Assembly: GCF_015550595.1 (NCBI RefSeq)
Contig: NZ_JADNBB010000001.1
Coordinates: forward strand, 55,641-119,640
Direction of reading: 5' to 3'
From: Parabacteroides goldsteinii
GTDB taxonomy: Bacteria; Bacteroidota; Bacteroidia; Bacteroidales; Tannerellaceae
DNA: 64,000 nucleotides
Shown: positions 16,371 to 26,883 of the stretch, piece after piece
Layout: each line of letters begins with the position of its first letter
Position numbering within the stretch: position 1 is the stretch's first letter
Position numbers and translations under genes: made by a program
The notes under the pieces: generated by a model
Told to the model about the DNA's origin: nothing
Databases searched by the model: none
The model's input: only the letters and a program-made list of their open reading frames with translations

Positions 16371-18525
16371 ACCAGAAGCGGGAGCCTTTACCGGGAGTGG
16401 AACTTACACCGATATCGCCATTCAGTGCTTTAATGATGGTTTTGCAGATAGATAACCCCAGACCTGTCCCTTGTTTAAAAGAGTCGACCTTAGTAAACCG
16501 CTCAAAAACAGATTCAAGATATTTAGCCGAAATGCCTATCCCGGTATCACACACCTCAAAAAGAACATGATCATCCTTCAATGTGTAGGAAAGAGTTATC
16601 GTTCCCTGCTCGGTGAACTTTATTGCATTCGACAACAAATTTGAAATAACCTGAGTAACACGCTTAGCATCCGTATAAAGGGTTATATCAGGCAAAGCGG
16701 CCAAATCACACAACATAGTAACCCCTTCCTGTACTTTCAGGCGATGTACCTGAAACTCTTCACTACATATCTCTTTTATACTGACTTCACTCAGCGAATA
16801 CTCCATCACTCCGGATTCAATCTTCGAAAAATCAAGAATATCCGTTATCAGGCGAAGAAGCAGGTCGCAGTTCTTATTGATGATCTTTACATATTCATCT
16901 TTATCTTCCCTGGCGTCCATTTCTGCAATAATTCCTGAAAAACCGACAATAGCATTCAAAGGAGTACGGATCTCATGGCTCATATTGGCCAGGAAAGTCG
17001 ACTTCAGCTTATCAGCCTCACGGGCTTTCTGCATTTCCAGTTCATTCCTGCGCGACTCATCCCGGGCTTGCTGCAGTTTCTCTTCCAGCTTCTTTTCCTG
17101 TGTTATGTCCCTTATATAACAAACCACCTTACTTGGATGACCGTCTTTGTTTATTTCATGCGCCTGTGCATTGATCCGGACCCAAAACGGCTCAGTCCCC
17201 ACTGCCAATTTACATACAAAACTGCAATTGTCGGCTTCTCCACGAATAACCTGTAAAAAAGAAGACATATCATTCGCCTCATCTTCCCCCAATTTGCCAA
17301 GATTACGCAAATCCTGAATTGACATATAATTGTATGTCTTCATATACTCAAATAACGGGTTTGTGCTCGGAAAATCGTTCAGTACAGGATTGATATATAG
17401 CTCATCCTCTTCTACATTATATTCTCCTACAATGGAACGACCGGATAACAGAACAGCCTTCAGGATTGCCAGATTATTCTTTGTCTGTTCAGACTTTATC
17501 TGGGCATCCGTATTATCCGAAATAATCATTAGATATCCTACCCTTCCAAATTCGGGATCATCCAGGCCGATACCTTTGATTTGCAAATACTTTATATGAT
17601 CGACAAACGCAGAAGGATAATAACTGGTGTTCTGTATAGCGCTGAAATCATAAACCAATGGGAAACTAAAGGGTTGTCCGTGCTTTATACCGTCAAGGAT
17701 TGAGGCAGGGACAGCCGGATTTTCAAACAAATTAATCCCCAAAAGATCTTTACGGGTAGAACCGAATATACGGGTATCCGCTTCATTAAGGTCGACCAGA
17801 TATCCTTCAGAGTCATATAACTCAACTCCGACAGGCAGGTTATTAAAGAATTGCTTGAATTTTGTGCTGAGTTCCGAGAGATGCTTTCTCGATTCTTCCA
17901 GACTACTTTGCGTTTGCAGGCGTTCGATTATAATAGAGAAGATCCGGGCAATAATATGTAAATCTTCGACATCTTCCAACGTCCAGGAACGTTGAACCCG
18001 GACAGAGTCGAAACCGATAAAGCCTTGTACCTGATTATGAAATGAGAGTGGGATAATAAGCATGGATTTGAGATGCTGCAACTCAAACAATGTCTTATCG
18101 ATATTGGCTTCCGGCGGCAACTCGTTCATACTGCACACCACAATATCATGTCCGGACTTTATCGTGTCCATTATCCATGGAATCGTTTCATATGTAAGTT
18201 CGGAATGATCTTCTTTCGGCACCTCGACCCATTTGCTCATCACTTCGCACGGGAAACTCGCCATTTGACCATTATCTGCAAAAATAGCCACATATCCCCA
18301 GTCAGCATTGAAAAAGTCGAGAAGTAATCTCATTGCTTTCTCTATCGGTTGTTCCTCTTCGTTAAATAGCAAGACAAGCACCTCCGATATAATACGCTTT
18401 ATAGCAGGGAAGCCGGAAGAAGAACTATTTACATCTATCTGTTCCTTGTCCCGTATTTCCAATAATTGTATTAGCTCTTCTCTGGATAGCTGACTATATT
18501 TACTCTTAGTTAGCGTTGATGTCAT
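16354..18525 (-). CDS. Sensor histidine kinase with GAF and two PAS domains
   Basis: A 723-aa protein with no membrane segment. Order: a short N-terminal helix; a GAF domain at about 60-205 (FFNADWGYVAIFADNGQ to HNQVQGFIGFDSVR); a PAS domain at about 225-330 (FFNNLPVGVELYDSEGYL); a second PAS/PAC ending near 480 (VVCYIRDITQEKKLEEKL); HisKA with FLANMSHEIRTPLNA (about 513); and HATPase with NLLSNAIKFTEQG, CDTGIGIS and GTGLGLSICKTI. It has no receiver domain, and no response regulator is adjacent, so its partner is elsewhere. It probably senses a cytoplasmic ligand or redox state. Confidence 0.93.
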   Translation of the reverse strand: MTSTLTKSKYSQLSREELIQLLEIRDKEQIDVNSSSSGFPAIKRIISEVLVLLFNEEEQPIEKAMRLLLDFFNADWGYVAIFADNGQMASFPCEVMSKWVEVPKEDHSELTYETIPWIMDTIKSGHDIVVCSMNELPPEANIDKTLFELQHLKSMLIIPLSFHNQVQGFIGFDSVRVQRSWTLEDVEDLHIIARIFSIIIERLQTQSSLEESRKHLSELSTKFKQFFNNLPVGVELYDSEGYLVDLNEADTRIFGSTRKDLLGINLFENPAVPASILDGIKHGQPFSFPLVYDFSAIQNTSYYPSAFVDHIKYLQIKGIGLDDPEFGRVGYLMIISDNTDAQIKSEQTKNNLAILKAVLLSGRSIVGEYNVEEDELYINPVLNDFPSTNPLFEYMKTYNYMSIQDLRNLGKLGEDEANDMSSFLQVIRGEADNCSFVCKLAVGTEPFWVRINAQAHEINKDGHPSKVVCYIRDITQEKKLEEKLQQARDESRRNELEMQKAREADKLKSTFLANMSHEIRTPLNAIVGFSGIIAEMDAREDKDEYVKIINKNCDLLLRLITDILDFSKIESGVMEYSLSEVSIKEICSEEFQVHRLKVQEGVTMLCDLAALPDITLYTDAKRVTQVISNLLSNAIKFTEQGTITLSYTLKDDHVLFEVCDTGIGISAKYLESVFERFTKVDSFKQGTGLGLSICKTIIKALNGDIGVSSTPGKGSRFWFTLPC

Positions 18526-18545
18526 ATAGGGTAACTTTACAAACG

Positions 18546-18553
18546 CAAAAATA
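18546..18553 (-). promoter_or_regulatory. Candidate -7 box for the histidine kinase gene
   Basis: The minus strand reads TATTTTTG, matching TAnnTTTG, 20 bp upstream of the kinase ATG. No -33 element was found. Confidence 0.4.
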
Positions 18554-18692
18554 TGGAATAGTTTTGATTTTTAAGGCATTTCAAGAAATTAATTACAGGA
18601 GAGGCATGTTAAAATTGAAAGATAACCATCAGTCAAACAGTTTCTTTAGAACAATTATGTTTTTAATCATAAGTCTGTTCGGCGTAAAAAGT

Positions 18693-18700
18693 TATATTTG
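18693..18700 (+). promoter_or_regulatory. Candidate -7 box for rpoN
   Basis: TATATTTG, a perfect TAnnTTTG match, lies 27 bp upstream of the rpoN ATG. The -33 region is weak, as might suit a low-level housekeeping promoter. Confidence 0.5.
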
Positions 18701-18727
18701 CATGTTCTAAAGTAGACGATTTTAAAT

Positions 18728-20182
18728 ATGTTGAAGCAACAGTTACAACAAAAGTTACAGCAAAAGCTCTCTCCGCAGCAGATACAGCTAATCCGGCTTC
18801 TCGAGCTTCCCGCTATCGAGCTGGAAGAACGTATCAAGCATGAGCTGGAAGACAACCCTGCCCTGGAAGAAGGAAAAGATATTGCAGACGACTTTGAACG
18901 GACTGACGATGAAGGTGGTGATGATATATCTACAAACGAGACAGAGGCAGACATCTCGCTCGGTGATTATATGACCGAAGACGACATTCCCGATTACAAA
19001 CTACGTGAAATAAGCGAAAAAACAGAACGCAAAGAAGATATTCCTTTCTCCGTAAGCCAATCGTTAAACGAATACCTATTACAACAACTCGGATTACGCG
19101 ACCTGCCCGAAAAGCAGGTAAAGATAGCCGAGTACATAATAGGAAATATAGACGATGACGGCTATCTTCGCCGCGAACTTTCCGCCATAGCCGACGACCT
19201 GGTATTCCAGGCCGGACAAGATGTAGACGAAAAAGAAATAGAAGAAGTACTTGCCATCATACAAGACTTCGACCCAGCCGGAGTCGGAGCACGCAACCTG
19301 CAGGAATGCCTGTTATTGCAGCTCAACCGAAAAGAACCGACTGCCGGAGTAGAAATGGCCGTCCATATCCTTACGGAATATTTCGAAGAATTCACCCGCA
19401 AGCACTACGACAAGATCATGCGGGGACTGAACATCAGTGAAGAGACCCTGAAGAGAGCCATCCACGAAATAATTGCCCTCGATCCTAAACCTTGTAGCAG
19501 CTGGGGCGGTTCTATGGAAGTAGCCATGAGCCAGGTGATCCCCGATTTCCTGGTGGAAGCTATCAACGGAGAACTGATCTTAAGCATGAATAACCGGGAC
19601 ATCCCCGACCTGCGGATCAGTCGTGATTATGCGGAAATGTTTCAGGACTATGCCGGCAACAAGGCAAACCAGACATCCAAGATGCGCGAAGCCGTACAGT
19701 TCGTAAAGCAGAAACTTGACTCGGCCCAGTGGTTTATCGACGCGATCAGGCAACGCCAGGAGACATTACAACGCACGATGGAGGCCATCATCCTTCTGCA
19801 ACGGGATTTTTTCCTGACCGGAGACGATGCCACCCTGCGCCCGATGATACTGAAAGATGTGGCCGAACGTGCAGGATACGATATATCGACCATTTCGAGG
19901 GTTAGTAACAGTAAGTATGTACAAACCAACTTCGGTATCTACCCTCTGAAGTTCTTCTTTTCCGAGTCGATGCAGACCGACAGCGGCGAGGAGATTTCCA
20001 CCCGTGAAGTGAAGAAGATTATGAAAGAACATATTGAAAGCGAGGATAAACGTAAACCCCTCACCGACGAGGAACTCACCACCATCCTGAAGGAGAAAGG
20101 ATATGTTATCGCCCGCCGAACAGTGGCTAAATACCGTGAACAGTTAGATATTCCGGTTGCAAGGCTCAGAAAAGAAATATAA
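18728..20182 (+). CDS. rpoN: RNA polymerase sigma-54 factor
   Basis: 484 aa. The N-terminal activator-interacting region is glutamine/leucine rich (MLKQQLQQKLQQKLSPQQIQ, then a conserved LELPAIELEERI). An acidic linker follows, then the core-binding and helix-turn-helix regions, and the RpoN box ARRTVAKYRE near residue 460, which contacts the -24 promoter element. It needs AAA+ activators to open promoters; none is encoded here. It is followed 11 bp later by a PAP2-like gene and gcvH, which may share its transcript. Confidence 0.97.
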   Translation: MLKQQLQQKLQQKLSPQQIQLIRLLELPAIELEERIKHELEDNPALEEGKDIADDFERTDDEGGDDISTNETEADISLGDYMTEDDIPDYKLREISEKTERKEDIPFSVSQSLNEYLLQQLGLRDLPEKQVKIAEYIIGNIDDDGYLRRELSAIADDLVFQAGQDVDEKEIEEVLAIIQDFDPAGVGARNLQECLLLQLNRKEPTAGVEMAVHILTEYFEEFTRKHYDKIMRGLNISEETLKRAIHEIIALDPKPCSSWGGSMEVAMSQVIPDFLVEAINGELILSMNNRDIPDLRISRDYAEMFQDYAGNKANQTSKMREAVQFVKQKLDSAQWFIDAIRQRQETLQRTMEAIILLQRDFFLTGDDATLRPMILKDVAERAGYDISTISRVSNSKYVQTNFGIYPLKFFFSESMQTDSGEEISTREVKKIMKEHIESEDKRKPLTDEELTTILKEKGYVIARRTVAKYREQLDIPVARLRKEI

Positions 20183-20193
20183 ATTTGAAGCGT

Positions 20194-20814
20194 ATGAGAC
20201 TGTTTTCAAATATAATATCCGGTATGTTCCACCCGTTGCTGATGGTAACGTATGGAGTTATACTGGCACTGACATTTACATATCTTGCCATCTATCCCCC
20301 CACCATGAAACTGTTTCTGGTAGGCGGCGCGTTCCTATCTACAGCTGTAGTACCGGGACTTTTCATTTATCTGATGGTGAAGAACGGGGCAGCCGGCGAT
20401 CTGGAACTGACCGACCGCAAGGAAAGAGTCGTTCCTTACCTGATCATCATCACCTCTATGATGGTCTGTATTTTCTACATGTATAAGATGATGATACCCT
20501 TCTGGTTCCTGTCCCTATTGATGGGAGCCTGCGTAGCCTTGCTGATATCCCTGTTGATCAACTTTTACTGGAAGATCAGTGCACATACGCTGGGAGTCGG
20601 AGGACTATTGGGAGGCATGATGGGGATTGCCCGTCTCCACCTTATAAATCCGTACTGGGGTTTCATTATCGTGCTCCTGGCAGCCGGTCTGGTCGGTACA
20701 TCGCGTATCTTTTTAAAACGTCACACACCAATGCAGGTGTATGCCGGCTTTTGTCTGGGATTTATATGTACCTTTGTAGCCTCATTATTGAGTTATATCT
20801 ATTTATTCATCTAA
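20194..20814 (+). CDS. PAP2-like membrane protein
   Basis: 206 aa from the ATG at 20194; the in-frame TTG at 20185 is an alternative. It has five or six hydrophobic segments. Weak PAP2-superfamily features are the [11 protein letters not shown] segment and [20 protein letters not shown], which resemble the SxxxH and SRxxxxxHxxxD motifs but lack the full catalytic set. Phosphatase activity on lipid phosphates is possible but not shown. It sits between rpoN and gcvH in a tight cluster (17-bp gap to gcvH). Confidence 0.7.
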   Translation: MRLFSNIISGMFHPLLMVTYGVILALTFTYLAIYPPTMKLFLVGGAFLSTAVVPGLFIYLMVKNGAAGDLELTDRKERVVPYLIIITSMMVCIFYMYKMMIPFWFLSLLMGACVALLISLLINFYWKISAHTLGVGGLLGGMMGIARLHLINPYWGFIIVLLAAGLVGTSRIFLKRHTPMQVYAGFCLGFICTFVASLLSYIYLFI

Positions 20815-20830
20815 TAAAAACACTAAAATT

Positions 20831-21211
20831 ATGAACTTTCCTGCTGATTTAAAGTACACAAAAGATCACGAATGGATTCGTGTAGACGGTGCAGTAGCCT
20901 ATGTTGGTATCACTGATTACGCTCAGAGCGAATTGGGCGAAATCGTTTTTGTAGACATTACTACAGAAGGCGAAAAGCTTGACAAAGAAGAAGTTTTCGG
21001 TACAATCGAAGCCGTAAAGACTGTTTCCGACCTGTTCATGCCTGTTAGCGGAGAAGTAATCCAGGCTAACTCTGAACTGGATGACAAGCCCGAACTGGTA
21101 AACGAAGATGTTTACGGAAACGGCTGGTTGATCAAGATCTCCCTGACAGATCCTTCTGAGCTGGACGATCTATTGTCTGCTGCTGAATACGAACAATTGA
21201 TCGCTAAATAA
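20831..21211 (+). CDS. gcvH: Glycine cleavage system H protein
   Basis: 126 aa with the classic lipoylation site [20 protein letters not shown]; the modified lysine is about residue 62. It shuttles the methylamine group between the P, T and L proteins of glycine cleavage. The rest of the gcv system is not in this window, so it works with genes elsewhere. Its TAA is immediately followed by the purE ATG (21212), so the two are certainly co-transcribed, linking one-carbon supply with purine synthesis. Confidence 0.97.
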   Translation: MNFPADLKYTKDHEWIRVDGAVAYVGITDYAQSELGEIVFVDITTEGEKLDKEEVFGTIEAVKTVSDLFMPVSGEVIQANSELDDKPELVNEDVYGNGWLIKISLTDPSELDDLLSAAEYEQLIAK

Positions 21212-21718
21212 ATGACACCTGTAGTTAGTATTATCATGGGCAGTACTTCCGACCTGCCCGTAATGGAAAAAGCGGCCAAATTGCTCGACGAGATGGAAAT
21301 CCCGTTCGAAATGCATGCTTTGTCTGCCCACCGTACTCCGGCTGAAGTAGAAGCCTTTGCCAAAGGCGCTAAAGACCGTGGTATCAAAGTTATTATCGCT
21401 GCTGCCGGAATGGCTGCACACCTGTGTGGAGTGATCGCATCGATGACTACCCTGCCGGTAATCGGCGTCCCCATCAACTCGACACTCGACGGTATGGACG
21501 CCCTATTGGCTATCGTACAGATGCCTCCGGGTATTCCTGTTGCCACAGTAGGTATCAACGGTGCATTGAACGCAGGTATCCTGGCCGTTCAGATGCTGGC
21601 TGTAGGAGACGAACAACTTCAGGGCAAACTGGCTAATTACAAAGAAGACCTGAAGAAAAAGATCGTAAAAGCCAACGAAGAGTTAGCTCAGGTATCTTTT
21701 AAATACAAAACAAATTAA
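21212..21718 (+). CDS. purE: N5-carboxyaminoimidazole ribonucleotide mutase
   Basis: 168 aa, class I PurE: IIMGSTSDLPVMEKA at the N-terminus, the catalytic-loop segment ALSAHRTP, GAAGMAAHLCGVIA-type sequence in the middle and PPGIPVATVGIN toward the end. It catalyses the N5-CAIR to CAIR step of de novo purine synthesis in the cytosol. The ATG directly abuts the gcvH stop. A paired C/G-rich repeat element follows before ispG. Confidence 0.97.
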   Translation: MTPVVSIIMGSTSDLPVMEKAAKLLDEMEIPFEMHALSAHRTPAEVEAFAKGAKDRGIKVIIAAAGMAAHLCGVIASMTTLPVIGVPINSTLDGMDALLAIVQMPPGIPVATVGINGALNAGILAVQMLAVGDEQLQGKLANYKEDLKKKIVKANEELAQVSFKYKTN

Positions 21719-21761
21719 TCAGATTGCCGGGATAAGACGTTTCAGCAACTGAGGGTAACCA

Positions 21762-21850
21762 TTCCCCTCTCGAGAGGGGGCAGGGGGTGTGTTAAAGCCA
21801 GTCACAAGACGAACCTGTAACACATCCCTTATCCCCTCTCTAGAGGGGAA
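21762..21850. repeat. Inverted pair of a 33-bp CCCCTCTCGAGAGGGG element
   Basis: The left copy (21762-21794) contains CCCCTCTCGAGAGGGG followed by GCAGGGGGTGTGTTA. The right copy (21818-21850) is the same element in reverse orientation, with small changes (CTAGAG for CGAGAG). Together they can fold into a long foldback between purE and ispG. An identical single 33-bp copy occurs at 54213-54245, so it is a dispersed REP-like family. It may also help end or insulate the purE transcript. Confidence 0.8.
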
Positions 21851-21899
21851 ACAGATACAACCGGTCGCTCTTCCTGTTATCCCCAAAACAAACTAGTAA

Positions 21900-23735
21900 A
21901 TGGATCATTTTAATTACAGTCGCCGCAAATCGTCTGCTGTCAATATAGGGAACACACCGCTGGGAGGCGACAATCCGATACGTATCCAATCCATGGCAAA
22001 TGTTTCGACCATGGACACCGAAGCCGCCGTCCGCCAGGCCATCCGCATGATCGAAGCGGGAGCCGAATATGTGCGTTTCACAGCCCAGGGCGAACGTGAA
22101 GCCCGTAACCTGGGAGAAATCCGCAAAGAACTAACTGCCCAGGGATATACCACCCCGCTGGTTGCCGATATCCACTTCAACCCCAAAGCAGCCGATGCTG
22201 CCGCAGCAGAGGTAGAAAAAGTGCGCATCAACCCGGGTAACTACGTTGACAAAGTAAAGACCTTCGATCTTCTGGAATATACCGACGAAGAATATGCCGC
22301 AGAGTTACAGAAGATACGCGACCGTTTTGTTCCCTTTCTCAATATCTGTAAAGAACACGGTACCGCCATCCGCATTGGCGTAAATCATGGTTCACTGTCC
22401 GACCGCATCATGAGCCGGTACGGTGACACCCCCGAAGGAATGGTAGCCTCCTGCATGGAGTTCCTGCGTATCTGCCGGGACGAGAACTTCCCTGACGTAG
22501 TCATATCGATCAAGGCTTCCAACACCGTCGTAATGGTCAAAACCGTACGCCTGCTCGTTCAGACGATGGATGCTGAAGATATGCATTACCCGCTTCACCT
22601 GGGAGTAACAGAGGCCGGCGACGGAGAAGACGGCCGTATCAAAAGCGCTGTCGGTATCGGAACCCTGCTGACAGACGGCATAGGCGACACGATCCGCGTC
22701 TCCCTCAGCGAAGACCCGGAAGCAGAAATGCCGGTGGCCCGTAAACTGGTCGACTATATCCTCGAACGCCAGGGCCATAAGCCTATCAATGCCAATATCG
22801 CTCCCGGCTACGACCCGATAACAGCCTCCCGCCGCATCAGCCGCGTAACGGAAGGTATCGGAGGCAATTTTCCTCCTATCGTTATCTCCGACCGCAGTAA
22901 TGGCGACTTTGAATTCGACCATTTGTCGATGCCGGACTATATTTATATCGGCAAGGAAGATCCTGAAAACCTTCCCGACAATTTCCGCATGCTGGTAGAC
23001 GCCCATTTCTGGAAAGAACGTCCGAATGCATTCCCTTACTTCATAGCCTCTGAAATAGAAGAAATAAAGAACTTCAACTCTCCACTGAAGTTTATACGGT
23101 TGACGTACAACGACCTGACAAGCCGTACATTGGAGATACTGAAACAAGATCCGACCATCGTAGTCGTACTAAGTACCCACCACCGGAATGGTGTCGGCTC
23201 CCAACGCGCCGCGATGCATAAACTGATGATAGCCGGCTGCGACGTCCCGGTCGTCCTTCACCGCGAATACCACGAAACGGACAAAGAGTCGCTGCAACTG
23301 AAATCGGCCGCCGATTTCGGAACCCTGTTGCTCGACGGTTTCGAGGGCGGTATAATGCTGCAAAACGATGAGTGCGAAGCCACTGTTACAGACAGTTGTA
23401 TGTTCGGTATCCTGCAGGCCACCCGCTCACGTATCAGCAAAACAGAATATATCTCCTGCCCCAGCTGCGGACGTACGCTTTACGACCTGCAGACCACCAT
23501 CGCTCGTATCAAGGAAGCGACCTCGCACCTGAAGGGCCTGAAGATCGGTATCATGGGATGTATCGTAAACGGTCCCGGTGAAATGGCCGATGCCGACTAC
23601 GGTTACGTTGGTGCAGGACGCGGACAGATCAGCCTTTATAAAGGTAAAGAATGCGTATTGAAGAACGTCGCCGAAGAAGATGCAGTAGAACGTTTAGTTC
23701 AGTTAATAAAAGAGAACGGAGACTGGCAGAACTGA
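21900..23735 (+). CDS. ispG: 4-hydroxy-3-methylbut-2-enyl diphosphate synthase (GcpE), long form
   Basis: 611 aa. The N-terminal TIM barrel opens with the substrate-binding [20 protein letters not shown] segment. The C-terminal domain has the [4Fe-4S] cysteines in [12 protein letters not shown] (about 518) and [19 protein letters not shown] (about 550). The protein is much longer than the E. coli enzyme (about 370 aa) because of an inserted middle domain (about residues 260-480), as is usual in Bacteroidetes and plants. It makes HMBPP in the non-mevalonate isoprenoid pathway. Confidence 0.97.
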   Translation: MDHFNYSRRKSSAVNIGNTPLGGDNPIRIQSMANVSTMDTEAAVRQAIRMIEAGAEYVRFTAQGEREARNLGEIRKELTAQGYTTPLVADIHFNPKAADAAAAEVEKVRINPGNYVDKVKTFDLLEYTDEEYAAELQKIRDRFVPFLNICKEHGTAIRIGVNHGSLSDRIMSRYGDTPEGMVASCMEFLRICRDENFPDVVISIKASNTVVMVKTVRLLVQTMDAEDMHYPLHLGVTEAGDGEDGRIKSAVGIGTLLTDGIGDTIRVSLSEDPEAEMPVARKLVDYILERQGHKPINANIAPGYDPITASRRISRVTEGIGGNFPPIVISDRSNGDFEFDHLSMPDYIYIGKEDPENLPDNFRMLVDAHFWKERPNAFPYFIASEIEEIKNFNSPLKFIRLTYNDLTSRTLEILKQDPTIVVVLSTHHRNGVGSQRAAMHKLMIAGCDVPVVLHREYHETDKESLQLKSAADFGTLLLDGFEGGIMLQNDECEATVTDSCMFGILQATRSRISKTEYISCPSCGRTLYDLQTTIARIKEATSHLKGLKIGIMGCIVNGPGEMADADYGYVGAGRGQISLYKGKECVLKNVAEEDAVERLVQLIKENGDWQN

Positions 23736-23775
23736 TATTTGTACTATCTTCGTCCCTCAAAATCAAGATATAATA

Positions 23776-24210
23776 ATGGAAGTAAAGATAATTAACAAGT
23801 CACATCACCCGCTACCCGGTTACGCGACCGAATTATCGGCAGGTATGGATATTCGTGCAAATCTGACAGAACCCGTCGTACTGAAACCGCTGGAACGTAA
23901 ACTGATCCCGACAGGGCTCTACATCGCCCTCCCGGAAGGATACGAAGCGCAGATGCGTCCCCGCAGCGGCCTGGCACTAAAACATGGCATCACCCTGTTG
24001 AATACACCGGGGACGATCGATGCGGACTATCGTGGCGAAATCGGGATTATACTGGTCAACCTCTCTTCCGAACCGTTCACTGTAAATGACGGGGAACGTA
24101 TCTGCCAGATGGTGATCGCCACCTACAACCAGGTAAGTTGGAAACCGGTAGAAGTGCTCGACGATACGGAACGGGGAGCCGGAGGTTTCGGACATACGGG
24201 TAAGCAGTAA
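23776..24210 (+). CDS. dut: Deoxyuridine 5'-triphosphate nucleotidohydrolase
   Basis: 144 aa with the five dUTPase motifs in order: [21 protein letters not shown], the uridine-binding [27 protein letters not shown] and the C-terminal arm [12 protein letters not shown]. It hydrolyses dUTP to dUMP, keeping uracil out of DNA. It is the first gene of a cluster conserved in Bacteroidetes with the TPR, DUF4292 and EnvC-like genes. A 70-bp gap with a 9-bp inverted repeat separates it from the TPR gene. Confidence 0.97.
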   Translation: MEVKIINKSHHPLPGYATELSAGMDIRANLTEPVVLKPLERKLIPTGLYIALPEGYEAQMRPRSGLALKHGITLLNTPGTIDADYRGEIGIILVNLSSEPFTVNDGERICQMVIATYNQVSWKPVEVLDDTERGAGGFGHTGKQ

Positions 24211-24220
24211 CATGCAAACG

Positions 24221-24253
24221 AATGCGCACCTGTTGCGCATTACCGTGCGCATT
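24221..24253. repeat. 9-bp inverted repeat upstream of the TPR gene
   Basis: AATGCGCAC (24221-24229) and GTGCGCATT (24245-24253) are perfect inverted copies, with a further TTGCGCATT-like half between them. There is no T-run, so it is not an ordinary terminator. It could be an operator for the TPR-DUF4292-EnvC unit. Confidence 0.5.
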
Positions 24254-24279
24254 GGTATAAATATAGAAATATCAGATAT

Positions 24280-26043
24280 ATGTTGAAGCAATTAATATAC
24301 GGGATACTCTTTTCATTCTTCCTACTTACGGGCATTCAACCGTTGCATGCAGGAGAGGTAAAGAAAGACACTCCCTCAAAGCCGAACGAACTAAGCGCAA
24401 CCGAACAGAGGAAATTCGACTATTTCTTTTTTGAAGGGTTGAACCTGAAGACTGCCGGAAAATTCGATGCCGCCTTCGATGCATTTAACCATTGCCTCGC
24501 AATCGACTCTACCGCATCCCCGGTGTTGTACGAACTTTCCTCTTTCTACATACAGTTGAACCGCCCGGAAAAGGCTGTCGACATGCTGAAACGCGCCGTA
24601 GCGAACAGTGCCGACAACTTCACTTACCGTATGGCACTAGCCACTATCTCCCGCAACCTCGGTATGTACGGAGAAGCTGCCGAAGAATATGAGAAGTTGC
24701 TCAAAGCCTATCCCGGCAAACCGGAACTCAACTATTACCTGGCAGAAGCCCTTACACAGGAAGGTGAGATCGGAGAGGCGATCGATGCCTACAACGCCCT
24801 CGAATCGTCGATAGGTATGAATGAAGCCCTTTCCATGCAAAAGTACAAACTCTACAACCAGTTGGAGCAATCGGATGCTGCCTTCAAGGAGATAGAGAAG
24901 CTGGCTGCCAAATACCCGATGGAAGCCCGTTACCAGATCATCCTGGGTGATCTTCACCTGGAAAAGAACGATACGGTAAAGGCCCGCTCTTACTATGACA
25001 AAGCGCACCAGATTGATCCGGGTAATCCTTACTACATCGTTTCCATGGCAAACTACTACGAAGCTACCGGCAACAAAGAGGCTGCTGAAGAACAAATACG
25101 TACCGCCCTGGTGAACGAGAAACTGGATGTAGACACCAAAGTCGGTATCCTCTCCCGTTATATCCTGAAACAGCAACAAACACAGAAAGATACCAACAGC
25201 TCCAACGCTCTCTTCCAGACTTTGCTGGAACAGCATCCGGAAGACACCGAACTGAAACAGATGTACGGTAGCCTCCTGTTGTCGCAGGGAAAGACCGACG
25301 AAGCACGTTTCCAGTTCCAGCTCATTACCGAAATGGAACCCGAAAACGCCGGAGCCTGGCAACAGCTTCTCAACATGTCGTTGAAAGCGGAAGATATACC
25401 GGAAGTGATCCGCATCTGTACCAAATGCCAAGAGCTGTTTCCGGACGCTCCCGAATATTATTTCTACCTGGGTATCGCTTATTACCAGCAGGAGAAATAT
25501 CAGGAAGCCCTGAACACTTACTATGCCGGTATCGGCATCATCCCAGCGGAGAACCCGCGCCTGAAATCAGACTTTTACGGTCAGATCGGCGACATCTACT
25601 ACCAGATGAAGCAGATGGACCAGACCTATAAAGCATACGATGAAGCATTGAAGTACAACGAAAACAATATTGTCGTCCTCAACAATTACGCCTACTTCCT
25701 TTCCCTCGACAAGAAAGACCTGAAAAAGGCGGAACGCATGAGTGCTCAATGCATCAAGCTCGAACCGGACAATGCCACTTATCTCGATACCTACGCCTGG
25801 ATATTCTTCGTGCAGGGCAACTATACCCTTGCCAAGATCTATATCGAAAGCGCCCTGGAAAAAGATAAGACAAAAAGCGCCGAACTGGTAGACCACTATG
25901 GCGACATCCTTTACATGACAGGAGATAAGGACAAAGCCGTCGAACAGTGGAAAAAAGCCCGTGAACTGGGCAAAGAAAGCGAAGTACTCGACCGCAAGAT
26001 AATCGAAGGCAAATATATCGAAGAGGAGGTCAAGAATGAATAA
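24280..26043 (+). CDS. Exported TPR-repeat protein
   Basis: A 587-aa protein with an N-terminal signal peptide (about 22 residues, ending QPLHAG) and about a dozen tetratricopeptide repeats from residue 45 to the end (for example FDAAFDAFNHCLAIDSTASP, NYTLAKIYIESALEKDKTKS). TPR arrays are protein-binding scaffolds; this one is periplasmic or outer-membrane attached. It overlaps the DUF4292 lipoprotein gene by 8 bp, and this pairing with dut and an EnvC-like factor suggests a role in envelope assembly. The precise partner is unknown. Confidence 0.88.
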   Translation: MLKQLIYGILFSFFLLTGIQPLHAGEVKKDTPSKPNELSATEQRKFDYFFFEGLNLKTAGKFDAAFDAFNHCLAIDSTASPVLYELSSFYIQLNRPEKAVDMLKRAVANSADNFTYRMALATISRNLGMYGEAAEEYEKLLKAYPGKPELNYYLAEALTQEGEIGEAIDAYNALESSIGMNEALSMQKYKLYNQLEQSDAAFKEIEKLAAKYPMEARYQIILGDLHLEKNDTVKARSYYDKAHQIDPGNPYYIVSMANYYEATGNKEAAEEQIRTALVNEKLDVDTKVGILSRYILKQQQTQKDTNSSNALFQTLLEQHPEDTELKQMYGSLLLSQGKTDEARFQFQLITEMEPENAGAWQQLLNMSLKAEDIPEVIRICTKCQELFPDAPEYYFYLGIAYYQQEKYQEALNTYYAGIGIIPAENPRLKSDFYGQIGDIYYQMKQMDQTYKAYDEALKYNENNIVVLNNYAYFLSLDKKDLKKAERMSAQCIKLEPDNATYLDTYAWIFFVQGNYTLAKIYIESALEKDKTKSAELVDHYGDILYMTGDKDKAVEQWKKARELGKESEVLDRKIIEGKYIEEEVKNE

Positions 26044-26881
26044 AACACGAGAACGAATAGCCCTGGGTATCATCTTATGTTGCATTGTATTCCTTTCCGG
26101 CTGTAAATCTTCAAAGAAGATCGGTACAGTCGTGTCGGGAGGTGCCAAGGCGCATAACGAATTCTTCGAACTGATGGAAGAACATGCTTTTCAGTTCAAT
26201 ACCCTGACGGCCCGACTGAATGCAGAGCTTAAAATGTCGAAGAACAACATGAGCTCGCGTGTTGACCTGAAGATGGTCCGCGACAGTGCCTTCCAGTTAT
26301 CCGTACAGCCTTTTCTGGGGATAGAGGTATTCCGTGCCGAATTTACCGTGGACAGCATCAAGGTAATCGACCGGATGAACAAACGCTATGTAGCCGAACG
26401 TTATGCCGACCTGAAAGGACAAACCCCGATCGAGTTTAATTTCTATAACCTGCAGGCGTTGTTTACCAATCGTATATTTTTGCCCGGCCATCAGGAGATC
26501 GAGCCGAAACAGTTCAAGCGGTTCAAGCTGAACCAGGACGGGGACAAAGCCGAGATCAAGGTAAAAGATGCTATCGGATTGCTCTATACCTTCTTTGCCG
26601 ACGGCGAGGAGAAGTTGCTTTCCACCTACATAACAGATCCGTCCGAACAATACGCCCTGCAATGGGACTATGCCGATTTCCGCGTGACGGACGGACAACC
26701 GTTCCCACAATTGATGGACGTAAATGTACTGTCAAACGGCTCGTCACAAGGCGGTGTCGCCTTCCGTTTCTCCCGTATACAGACAAATGTGCCGGTTAAT
26801 CTAGATTTTGCTATTCCTGCTAAATATAATCGTATCACCTTTGCACAAATCATAAAGTCAATCAGTAACAGTCAGAAATAG
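26036..26881 (+). CDS. DUF4292-family lipoprotein
   Basis: 281 aa with a lipoprotein signal (IILCCIVFLSGCKSSKK; lipobox LSGC). The body is beta-rich, in the LolA/LolB-like style (DLKMVRDSAFQLSVQPFLG, VDSIKVIDRMNKRYVAE), which suggests lipid or lipoprotein handling at the outer membrane; this is inference. The start overlaps the TPR gene, and an unusually strong Shine-Dalgarno-like AAGAGGAGGT at 26021-26030 sits inside the end of the TPR gene, so translational coupling is likely. Confidence 0.85.
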   Translation: MNKTRERIALGIILCCIVFLSGCKSSKKIGTVVSGGAKAHNEFFELMEEHAFQFNTLTARLNAELKMSKNNMSSRVDLKMVRDSAFQLSVQPFLGIEVFRAEFTVDSIKVIDRMNKRYVAERYADLKGQTPIEFNFYNLQALFTNRIFLPGHQEIEPKQFKRFKLNQDGDKAEIKVKDAIGLLYTFFADGEEKLLSTYITDPSEQYALQWDYADFRVTDGQPFPQLMDVNVLSNGSSQGGVAFRFSRIQTNVPVNLDFAIPAKYNRITFAQIIKSISNSQK

Positions 26882-26883
26882 AG

